DNA of 33,351 nucleotides from Phycisphaerales bacterium (GTDB lineage Bacteria > Planctomycetota > Phycisphaerae > Phycisphaerales > UBA1924). A model generated the notes under the pieces. The model ran no database searches. It was not told the DNA's origin and was given only the letters and a program-made list of their open reading frames with translations. Made by a program: the position numbers and the translations under genes. Of this stretch, positions 23,333-30,772 are shown piece after piece; the first letter of the stretch is position 1, and each line of letters begins with the position of its first letter. Location of the stretch: positions 1 through 33,351 of the forward strand of contig JAJDDG010000038.1 in the NCBI GenBank assembly GCA_029260435.1, in the 5' to 3' direction.

Positions 23333-25240
23333 ATGCGCAGCGCACCCCGAATCTTCGCCTTCTTGTCCGTAATCGGCGTGTGTGCCTGCGCTGCGTCCGC
23401 CTCGCCGCTCTTGGCGGAGTACGACTCCACGCCGGTGTCCGCGCCTGCGGAGCAGTCTCCGGAAGACGCTGCATATCTTGCGGGCGGGCGCCTCGTGTAT
23501 GTGGATTCTCGCGCGGATACTGTTCGCGCTCTGCTCCCAGACGGCTCGCCCGATCCGGCATGGCAATCCCCCCGCGGGCTTTCGCACCCGATCGGTATCT
23601 GCGCGACGGCGGACGGGCGGGTATTCGTCGTGGACGCCGGGGCGCACCGGGTTGTGCAGCTCGATGGCAACGGTGCGGTGGTCTCGACCGTCGCATCATT
23701 CGGGCACGGCGGGGCGCATCTTTGCGAGCCGAGCGATGTTGCGGTTGACGAAGAAATGATCGTTGTTACTGACACCGGCAACGCGCGCGTGCAGCTCTAT
23801 GATTTATCTGGGGCGCACCTCCGCTCTATCGGCGGGTGGGGCAACGGGGCGGGCGAGATGGTTCGGCCCGTGGGGGTGGCGATCCACGGCGAGGAGATAT
23901 TCGTTTGCGATGAGGCGCTGCACCGGATCAATGTGTACTCAACCGGGGGTGGGTTCGTGCGCAGCTTCGCCTCGCTCGGCGAGCAGGACGGGCTGCTGCT
24001 CCGCCCGTCGCGGATCGATATCCGCGGTGGGGTGTTGTATGTCAGCGACTCGCGCAACCACCGGGTGCAGGGGTTCGATCCGGGCACGGGCGATGTGGTC
24101 GGGCGATGGGGCGGGCACTCGCTCCGCCCGCGCGAGCACGCGGGCAAGCTCGAAACACCGACGAGCGTCACTATCTCGCTCGACGGCAAACGCGCCGCGG
24201 TCTGCGAGCCCACCGAGGGGCGCATCCAGGTGTTTGATTTGATCGAGCCGCGTAATACACCGGCTGCGATGAGCGGGCTCGGCACGACGCACTTCGACCG
24301 GTTCATGGCGGGCGGGGCGGACACGATCGTGCTGTCTTCGCCCGACCTGCAGACGGTGGAGGTGTATGATTTGTCGGGCGTGCGCAAGGGCGGCACGCCG
24401 ATCATGGTGACGCGCTTCGGCGCACAGGGATGGGGCTTCGGGCGGTTTGCGCGCATCGGCGGGCTCGCCTTCGACGAAGAAAAACAGCTTGTGTACGTCA
24501 CCGATTCTGCGCAGCGCCGGTTGAGTATCTGGAAGCTCGACAGGAAGCCGGGCGACGAATCCCGGTTTGTGCCGACGATGGCGCGGCTCGTGCAGACGCT
24601 CGACTTTACCGCACTGCGCGAGGCGGACGGACGCATGCAGCAGATCGCGCCGTTCATGCCGGGGGCGATCGCGACAGATGGCAATCGGATCGCGATCGCA
24701 GATGAACGATCCGGGGCGGTCGTTGTACTCGCTAGCAATTGCGAAATGCACGAGATTCATGCCCCACTGATGGACCGGTCCGGGTGCGTTCGCCAAGTTG
24801 ATACGATTGTCATGGGTAAGGAACGACTGTTTTCGTTCGATGCACAAAATGGGATGCGAACAGTAAGCGGTTTATGGAGAAACCATGTAGAGCCACCGAG
24901 GGATCCCGCGATCGCTCATGACATTACTTGGATTTATTTGAATTCTATAGGTCTCGATAGAAACTTAGGTTCGATCCAGTGGCTCGAATACCGCGATCAT
25001 ATGATTGACTGGACCCACGGACCGGGCACACCCGGCGGCGTGTCGCTCGCGGATCTTTTCGAACCAACCGACATCCTCGCGCACGGCGGCGATCTCATCT
25101 CTGTACTCGACTACGCCAACCACCGCGTGCTCTTTTTCAACACGGCGGGCGAGCCCGTCTCGGTCCTCGGCGCGCGTCCGTTCGTGATGGATGCCCAGGC
25201 AGAACTCAAAGCCATGCGCAAAGCGAGGGAGACAGAGTGA
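23333..25240 (+). CDS. Exported NHL-repeat beta-propeller protein
   Basis: The product is 635 residues from the ATG at 23333 (MRSAPRIF): signal peptide (about 1-23, ASASP), then a series of NHL-type blades: LVYVDSRADTVRALL, VFVVDAGAHRVVQLD, IVVTDTGNARVQLYD, IFVCDEALHRINVY and LYVSDSRNHRVQGFD. A degenerate second half ends with ISVLDYANHRVLFF. NHL propellers usually bind proteins or ligands and some are lyases; no catalytic site is claimed. The gene starts an operon: its TGA stop overlaps the GTG start of the YtkA-like gene (GTGA at 25237-25240). Residues about 467-556 (24730-25000) are coded by sequence much poorer in GC than the rest, using TTA, ATA and AGA codons rare elsewhere. Confidence 0.85.
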   Translation: MRSAPRIFAFLSVIGVCACAASASPLLAEYDSTPVSAPAEQSPEDAAYLAGGRLVYVDSRADTVRALLPDGSPDPAWQSPRGLSHPIGICATADGRVFVVDAGAHRVVQLDGNGAVVSTVASFGHGGAHLCEPSDVAVDEEMIVVTDTGNARVQLYDLSGAHLRSIGGWGNGAGEMVRPVGVAIHGEEIFVCDEALHRINVYSTGGGFVRSFASLGEQDGLLLRPSRIDIRGGVLYVSDSRNHRVQGFDPGTGDVVGRWGGHSLRPREHAGKLETPTSVTISLDGKRAAVCEPTEGRIQVFDLIEPRNTPAAMSGLGTTHFDRFMAGGADTIVLSSPDLQTVEVYDLSGVRKGGTPIMVTRFGAQGWGFGRFARIGGLAFDEEKQLVYVTDSAQRRLSIWKLDRKPGDESRFVPTMARLVQTLDFTALREADGRMQQIAPFMPGAIATDGNRIAIADERSGAVVVLASNCEMHEIHAPLMDRSGCVRQVDTIVMGKERLFSFDAQNGMRTVSGLWRNHVEPPRDPAIAHDITWIYLNSIGLDRNLGSIQWLEYRDHMIDWTHGPGTPGGVSLADLFEPTDILAHGGDLISVLDYANHRVLFFNTAGEPVSVLGARPFVMDAQAELKAMRKARETE

Positions 25241-25836
25241 ATCTCCGCGTGTTCATTCTGTGCTTGGCCGTATCCACCCTGCTCGTCGCGGGTGGGGGGG
25301 TGGGGGGGTGCAAGGATCGGGCGTCGCAGTCTGGCGCGACCCCCCCGGCTCCAGCGCCTGTTGCACAGGCGCACGCCGAGGGCGACACCCCGAAGCTAGC
25401 GCAGCCCTCCGCGCGAGTATCCGCGCTACTCAACAGCGAGCAGTGCGTCGCGACTACGATTACCGAAGCGGGCGCGAACCACACCGTGCGCATGCCGCTC
25501 GCGGTTATCTCCGGCATGGAGCGGTACGACCTGCGCCTCGCGCCCGAGCCCGCGCTGCCGCCGCTCAACGAACCGTTCACGCTGCGCGTCACAATTACCG
25601 AGCGGGGTTCCGGGAAGCCGGTGCCTGCGGGTGAGTCTGTCGCTCTGGGTGTGGACGCGTGGATGCCCGAACATTTACACGGGTTGACCGCGCGCCCGAG
25701 CATCCTGCGCGAGGGCGAAGGGGTATACGTGGTGGCCAATCTCCTCCTGCATATGGAGGGGAAGTGGCAGATGTACTTTGATATCACAAACGGGCCGCTC
25801 ACCGAGCGCGCCCAGATCGACATGGCAATCCAATGA
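25237..25836 (+). CDS. YtkA/FixH-like periplasmic lipoprotein
   Basis: The product is 199 residues from a GTG start at 25237, which overlaps the upstream stop. A hydrophobic N-terminus leads to Cys25 in GVGGC, a usable lipobox. After an Ala/Pro linker, residues about 97-199 form an immunoglobulin-like beta domain with the YtkA/FixH-type signature: LNEPFTLRVTI, VDAWMPEHLHGL (139-150), and LLLHMEGKWQMYFDI. The MPEH-HG segment with His, Met and Glu could bind a metal such as copper, which is inference. ATGA overlap with the next gene (25833-25836) shows translational coupling to the di-haem peroxidase. Pairing of a YtkA-like protein with a MauG-type enzyme recalls MbnP/MbnH, but this is not that protein family. 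Confidence 0.8.
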   Translation: MNLRVFILCLAVSTLLVAGGGVGGCKDRASQSGATPPAPAPVAQAHAEGDTPKLAQPSARVSALLNSEQCVATTITEAGANHTVRMPLAVISGMERYDLRLAPEPALPPLNEPFTLRVTITERGSGKPVPAGESVALGVDAWMPEHLHGLTARPSILREGEGVYVVANLLLHMEGKWQMYFDITNGPLTERAQIDMAIQ

Positions 25837-27218
25837 CCCCCCCCCCCACCCCATCTCCCACCCCTCCACCCCACAATTCTCACTCAACCCTTCCCCGACT
25901 TCTGTCCGTACTGCTTGCCGGAACATTGACCGCAGTCTCTCTCGCGCAGAGCAACACACCAGACGAGCTGCATCGGGTCGCGCTGAGCGAGGGCGAATTG
26001 GCGCGCACGCTCCGGGCATCTCCCGTCCCTGCGGTCGCGGCGGACCCGACGAATCGACACGCGGACGACCCGGCGGCGGCGCACTTCGGGCGGTGGCTGT
26101 TCTTTGATACACGTCTGTCCAGTTCGGGCGGGATCTCCTGTTCCACATGCCACGATCCGGCGTTCGGTTTTTCCGACGAGAAAGAAGTTGCGATCGGGGA
26201 GGGCGTGGGCACGTTTAACTCGCCGCATATCTGGGGGGCGGGGCACAGTCGGTGGCTGTTCTGGGATGGGCGGTCCGAGACCCTGTGGAACCAGGCGCTG
26301 GGCCCGATCGAGAACACAGTCGAGATGGGCAGCGCGCGGACCGCGATCGTGCAGGTTATCGCGCGGGACGATGATCTCCGCGCGGCGTACGATCGTGTGT
26401 TCGGGCCGTTCCCGTTTTCATTGGAAGAAGCGGGGGCACTCCCGGCCCGGGCCACGCCGATCACGGGCGACCCGCAGAGCATGAGCCTCATGCTCTGGGA
26501 CATGATCGAGGCGTCGGTGCGCGAGAGCATCAACGAGGTGTTTGTGAACATCGGCAAAGCGATCGCGGCGTTTGAGCGCACGATCAATCCGCCCGTTGCG
26601 CCGTTTGATATTTATGTCCAGGGGATCCGCGAGCGCGATCAGGCGAAGATCGACGCGCTCTCGTTCTCCGCACAGCGCGGCTTGAAGCTCTTCATGGGCG
26701 AGGCGCGCTGTCATTTTTGTCACTCCGGGCCACTCTTCACGGATGGCGAATTCCACAACACCCGCGTGCCGCCGTTGGACCCGGACACCTCGCCGCACGA
26801 GGGGCGGCACGGTGCACTGCCCAAACTCGCAGCGGACGGGTTTGGTGCGGCATCGCGGTGGAGCGACGATCCGGATGGACCCCGTGCTGCGATCACCGAG
26901 GGCTTGCTGGCGACGCAGGAGTTGTGGGGGCAGTTCAAGACACCCTCGCTCAGGCAGGTGGCGACCACCGCGCCGTACATGCACCAGGGGCAGTTTCCGA
27001 CGCTGCGGCGCGTCGTCGAGCACTATTCCACGTTCGAGGGCGCGCTCCCGCCGGGGCACCACGCGATCCCCGATCCCCTGCTCGAACCGCTCGGCCTCAG
27101 TGCGGCTCAGATCGACGACCTGATCGCCTTCCTCCGCTCGCTCGAGGGCGAAGTTGGCGAAGAACTCACCGGGCCTCCTGAGCGTCCGTATTCCGCTAAG
27201 TCTTTATTAGATCAGTAG
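25833..27218 (+). CDS. Di-haem cytochrome c peroxidase (MauG/CCP family), exported
   Basis: The product is 461 residues. A Pro-rich leader and hydrophobic core (LLSVLLAGTLTAVSLAQ) act as signal peptide up to about 39. Two c-type haem motifs are present: CSTCH (103-107) and CHFCH (293-297). Between them lies the family WDGRSETLWNQALGPIENTVEMG, and TPSLRQVATTAPYMHQG near the end is the usual C-domain signature. Members reduce H2O2 with electrons from cytochrome c or, like MauG and MbnH, oxidise protein side chains. The mature protein is larger than the classic enzyme of about 320 residues. The start overlaps the YtkA-like gene. It is the third gene of the operon; which activity it has cannot be told from motifs. 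Confidence 0.92.
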   Translation: MTPPPTPSPTPPPHNSHSTLPRLLSVLLAGTLTAVSLAQSNTPDELHRVALSEGELARTLRASPVPAVAADPTNRHADDPAAAHFGRWLFFDTRLSSSGGISCSTCHDPAFGFSDEKEVAIGEGVGTFNSPHIWGAGHSRWLFWDGRSETLWNQALGPIENTVEMGSARTAIVQVIARDDDLRAAYDRVFGPFPFSLEEAGALPARATPITGDPQSMSLMLWDMIEASVRESINEVFVNIGKAIAAFERTINPPVAPFDIYVQGIRERDQAKIDALSFSAQRGLKLFMGEARCHFCHSGPLFTDGEFHNTRVPPLDPDTSPHEGRHGALPKLAADGFGAASRWSDDPDGPRAAITEGLLATQELWGQFKTPSLRQVATTAPYMHQGQFPTLRRVVEHYSTFEGALPPGHHAIPDPLLEPLGLSAAQIDDLIAFLRSLEGEVGEELTGPPERPYSAKSLLDQ

Positions 27219-27372
27219 TTATGGACCATTACTCGCGTGGATAGCGTAAGTATCTATAGATTCGAGCGTTGCATTCTCGGGAGGACTCTTGGTTCGCCCG
27301 GTGCTCTCTAGTACGATGGCTCCCACGTGGCGGGTCGCCCTGTGTCCGGGGCGATTGCGGAGGCTCTGACTG

Positions 27373-29670
27373 ATGAAATTGAATGTGATGGTTGTCGCTT
27401 TGCTCGGGGTTGTCGCGCTATGCCTCGTCGGGAGTGACGCAGTTGCCCATACGGATGACCCGAAGGTCTTCGACCGCGTTCCCCGTTGGGAAGGCCCGTC
27501 GTACAGGCGCGAGTTGGATCCGCGGGGTACGACCCGCGGCACCTTCGATGCTGCGAATGTCACGCTCGAGGCGCAGGTCGCGCTCACCGAGTTCAACTCG
27601 TCTCAGGGCAACGACTGCTGGGGGTACACCGCGCCGTCCGGTCGCGAGTACGCGATCATGGGGCTCGCCGAAGGGACATCTTTCGTTGAGGTGACCAACC
27701 CGGCGAACCCGCAGGTCATTGTCACGCACCCCGGCGGCAACAGCCTCTGGCGCGATATCAAAGTCTTCGGGCACCATGCTTACGCGGTCAACGAAACATC
27801 CGGCGGTATCCAGGTCTTTGATATGTCGCTGATCGATTCGGGCACCGTTTCTGTCGTCGGGAATGTGACGTCGGGCGGCACGACCTCCACGCACAACGTC
27901 GCGGTCGATGAGCAGAGCGGTTACCTCTACCGACTCGGCGGCGGCAACAACATCGGGCTCCGCATCTACAACCTGAACACCAACCCCGCTGTTCCTGGCT
28001 TTGTCGGGCAGTGGACCGATCGGTATGTGCATGATGCGCAGATCGTCGTGTGGAAATCGGGGCCGCACGCTGGCAAGCAGATCGCGGTGTGCTGCTCGGG
28101 CGGCAACAACGGCTCGGTCGATACCGGGCTCGAACTGCTCGACGTCACCAACAAGGGCAGCATCACCCAACTCGGGCGCATTATCTACCCCAACGGCGCG
28201 TACTCCCACCAGGTCTGGATCTCGCCCGACCAGCAGTACGCGTACGTCAACGACGAGCTGGATGAACCCGGGTTGCCCTCGACGACACTCGTCTTCGATA
28301 TCTCCGATCCCACCAACCCCACGCTCGTGAACACATTCACCAACGGGCGCGCCGCGATCACGCACAACAACTACCTCAAGGACGGGTATCTCTTCGTCGC
28401 GAACTACACCGACGGCATACGGATCTTCGATCTCGCGGATCCGGTCAACGGCGTCGAGGTCGGGTTCTTCGATACCCGCCCGGAGAGCGCAGCCGCGACT
28501 TTCAACGGGCTCTGGAGCGTGTACCCGTACTTCCCATCCGGCACGGTCATCGGCTCGGACTTCGAGCGCGGGCTCTTTGTCTGGTCTACCTCGCTGCCCG
28601 AAGTGCTGATCACCTACCCCAACGGGCTTGTCACGGCATCCGATCCGGAGGGCGGCACGGTGCTCACCGTTGATATCGCCGGTCGCCTCGGCGGCTCGGT
28701 CATCCCCGGTTCCGAGAAACTATTTGTCGATACCGGCTCGGGCTTCACGCAGGTCCCGCTAACCGACCTCGGCTCCGGGCTCTTCGAGGGGACTATTCCC
28801 CCGGCGCCCTGCGGCGCTGAAGTGCGGTACTACATCACGGCAAACGACTCCAATTCTGTCCCCGCGTTCTCACCCCCCGCCGCCCCCGCTGCGTGGCATT
28901 CAGCGTTCGCGACCGTCGGCTCTACTCTCGTCAACATCTTCGCCGACAACATGGAATCAGGGGACAACGGGTGGACCGCTGGCGACCCGGGCGACACCGC
29001 GACAACCGGTGTCTGGGAGCGCGTCAACCCCATCGCCTCTGGCGCGCAGCCCGAGGACGATTACACCATTGCGGGCACCGACTGTTGGATTACCGGTCAG
29101 CAGCCCGCGGGCGGCTCGATCGGCACGAACGACGTGGACGGCGGCTTCACCACGCTCACCTCGCCACTGCTCGACGCGACCGCCGATACCGAAGGCACCG
29201 CTGTCATTTCCTTCGCGCTCTGGTACTCGAACAACCTCGGCACCGGACAGACCGACGATTCCTTCGACGTGGAAATCTCCAACAACAACGGCTCGACCTG
29301 GGTGGTCGTGGACAATATCAACGAATCCCCCGGGCTCTGGCGCGTCAAGGAATACCGTGTCGCGGACTTCCTCGCGCCCACCAGTCAGATGCGCGTGCGC
29401 TTCATCGCCCACGACTTCACGCCCAACTCGATCGTCGAGGCCGGCATCGATGAATTCGACCTCTCGTTCGTCATGTGCAACCCGCCCGCCGGGTGCGAGG
29501 GCGACGCGAACGGCGATAACACCGTCGATGTCAACGACATCTCGTATGTCCTGTTCCGCCTCGGCAATTCGGGCGGCATCGGCACCGTGGAGGGTGACGC
29601 CAACCTCGACGGGATTGTTGACGTCAACGACATCTCGTATGTCCTGTTCCGCCTCGGCCCCTGCGCGTAG
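27373..29670 (+). CDS. Choice-of-anchor B family secreted protein with dockerin-like pair
   Basis: The product is 765 residues. Signal peptide about 1-25. Residues about 45-415 match the choice-of-anchor B family with LVIVD-type strands (CWGYTAPSGREYAIMG, GTSFVEVTNPANP, GGIQVFDMS, SHQVWISPDQQYAYVNDE, DGIRIFDLADP). A fibronectin-like segment and a jelly-roll/MAM-like domain (about 525-700, FADNMESGDNGWTAG) follow, then two dockerin-like repeats from 710 (both VDVNDISYVLFRLG). GGAGG lies 9 bases before the ATG. Family knowledge: choice-of-anchor B proteins carry different C-terminal sorting signals in different species; here the anchor is dockerin-like. It follows the peroxidase operon after a 154-base gap, so it may or may not share the transcript. 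Function unknown. Confidence 0.88.
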   Translation: MKLNVMVVALLGVVALCLVGSDAVAHTDDPKVFDRVPRWEGPSYRRELDPRGTTRGTFDAANVTLEAQVALTEFNSSQGNDCWGYTAPSGREYAIMGLAEGTSFVEVTNPANPQVIVTHPGGNSLWRDIKVFGHHAYAVNETSGGIQVFDMSLIDSGTVSVVGNVTSGGTTSTHNVAVDEQSGYLYRLGGGNNIGLRIYNLNTNPAVPGFVGQWTDRYVHDAQIVVWKSGPHAGKQIAVCCSGGNNGSVDTGLELLDVTNKGSITQLGRIIYPNGAYSHQVWISPDQQYAYVNDELDEPGLPSTTLVFDISDPTNPTLVNTFTNGRAAITHNNYLKDGYLFVANYTDGIRIFDLADPVNGVEVGFFDTRPESAAATFNGLWSVYPYFPSGTVIGSDFERGLFVWSTSLPEVLITYPNGLVTASDPEGGTVLTVDIAGRLGGSVIPGSEKLFVDTGSGFTQVPLTDLGSGLFEGTIPPAPCGAEVRYYITANDSNSVPAFSPPAAPAAWHSAFATVGSTLVNIFADNMESGDNGWTAGDPGDTATTGVWERVNPIASGAQPEDDYTIAGTDCWITGQQPAGGSIGTNDVDGGFTTLTSPLLDATADTEGTAVISFALWYSNNLGTGQTDDSFDVEISNNNGSTWVVVDNINESPGLWRVKEYRVADFLAPTSQMRVRFIAHDFTPNSIVEAGIDEFDLSFVMCNPPAGCEGDANGDNTVDVNDISYVLFRLGNSGGIGTVEGDANLDGIVDVNDISYVLFRLGPCA

Positions 29671-29678
29671 CCGGGTGG

Positions 29679-30266
29679 TCAGTCGTCCAGCCCGCTGTTC
29701 GCGTAGTCGTACGACGCCTGCGCCAACCCCCAGATGATCTCCAGTTCGTCCCGGTCCCGTGGGCCATAGATCATCACCGCGCGATCGTTCACATCGAGGC
29801 GTTGCCCCCACCCCTTGTTGAGCACATCGATCGCCAGGTCGGGCGGCAGCGCCATGTGGATGCTCCCGTCGTCGGGCGGCTGGAAAAACATGAACTCCCT
29901 GCCCTCGATGAACCCCGCGGGGGTGAATGTCCCGAGCTGCGCTTCGAGCGTGAGCGCCCGCGCCTCGGAGCCCGCGATGATCGACGTGCGCACCCGGACA
30001 CCCTCCAGCCCGCGCGCCCGCTCGAATAGTTCGTCCTGGAGATGAGCGGCCCCCTGCTGTGTGACCTGCTCCACCCCCGCTCCGCTGATCACTTCGCGCA
30101 CATCCGGGCGTTCGCCACCTCGGAATGCAAGTGGTGCATGCTCGAAGACGTTCCCCGCGGTCCTCTCACCGCCCCCCCCGCCCTCCCCGCCACCCGATGC
30201 GCACCCGCCGATCAATACAAGGGATCCAACCACCAAACCGCCCAGCAGAGTTCTGTGCCTGTCCAT
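29679..30266 (-). CDS. Lipoprotein with luciferase-like (PF17648/DUF5519-type) domain
   Basis: The product is 195 residues from the ATG at 30266. A short basic start, hydrophobic core and Cys22 in LIGGC form a lipobox, followed by a Gly-rich linker. Residues about 110-190 resemble the small luciferase-type domain: EFMFFQPPDDGSIHMALPP, NKGWGQ and VMIYGPRDRDELEIIWGLA. Despite the name, this domain is found in many bacteria with unknown activity. Its placement on a lipoprotein is unusual as far as I recall. The frame extends to 30368 but crosses the PadR operator region, so the ATG followed by the lipoprotein signal is preferred. Its stop is 8 bases from that of the choice-of-anchor B gene (convergent). 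Confidence 0.75.
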   Translation of the reverse strand: MDRHRTLLGGLVVGSLVLIGGCASGGGEGGGGGERTAGNVFEHAPLAFRGGERPDVREVISGAGVEQVTQQGAAHLQDELFERARGLEGVRVRTSIIAGSEARALTLEAQLGTFTPAGFIEGREFMFFQPPDDGSIHMALPPDLAIDVLNKGWGQRLDVNDRAVMIYGPRDRDELEIIWGLAQASYDYANSGLDD

Positions 30267-30352
30267 CCCCACACAGTACCCCAACACACGCACGAACAAA
30301 AAATCTGACTCCGATTGCATCCGCCGGGGCATCAGAGCCGAAGAGTATGGGT

Positions 30353-30373
30353 ATACTATGTCACGCATAGTAT
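30353..30373. promoter_or_regulatory. Perfect inverted repeat, likely PadR operator overlapping a -10 box
   Basis: ATACTATG (30353-30360) and CATAGTAT (30366-30373) are exact inverted arms around TCACG. TATACT (30352-30357) looks like a -10 element for the padR gene at 30413, so a bound dimer would block it. It lies 40 bases from the padR start and also just behind the divergent lipoprotein gene. Confidence 0.6.
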
Positions 30374-30412
30374 GTGACCACAGACCCCCCTCATAGGCAG
30401 GAACCCCCCCCC

Positions 30413-30772
30413 ATGCGGATCGAACGAGAACTCATGCGCGGCGCAGGACCCGTCGCCGTCCTCAAGCTTCTCGAGCGCGGCGAGATGTACGGCTACGAAC
30501 TCGTCGAGGCCCTCTCGAAGCGCACCGAGGGTGTGCTCGATATGGGGCAGTCCACGCTCTACCCGCTGCTCTACAACCTCGAAGCCAAGGGGCTTGTGAA
30601 GGGTGTTTGGCGTGCTGCGGATTCGGGCAGGGACCGTAAGTACTACCGCCTGACCGTCAAAGGCAAACGCAAACTTGCGAGCGACACCAGGCAGTGGCGG
30701 GCGGTGACCCAGGCGATGGAATCGCTCGGCGTGATCGCCGGTGCGCCCGCGCCGCAGGTGTCTCCGGCATGA
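30413..30772 (+). CDS. PadR-family transcription regulator
   Basis: The product is 119 residues. A winged helix of PadR type is clear: AVLKLLERGEMYGYELVEAL, then TEGVLDMGQSTLYPLLYNLEAKGLVKG and the wing RDRKYYRLTVKGKRKL. A C-terminal helix completes the dimer interface. PadR proteins usually repress their own operon, often in answer to small molecules or membrane stress. The ATG at 30413 is chosen; a GTG 13 codons upstream would put the start on the operator. Its stop overlaps the ATG of the membrane protein (ATGA, 30769-30772), so the two are translated together and are probably one regulatory unit. A perfect inverted repeat lies 40 bases upstream. Confidence 0.92.
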   Translation: MRIERELMRGAGPVAVLKLLERGEMYGYELVEALSKRTEGVLDMGQSTLYPLLYNLEAKGLVKGVWRAADSGRDRKYYRLTVKGKRKLASDTRQWRAVTQAMESLGVIAGAPAPQVSPA

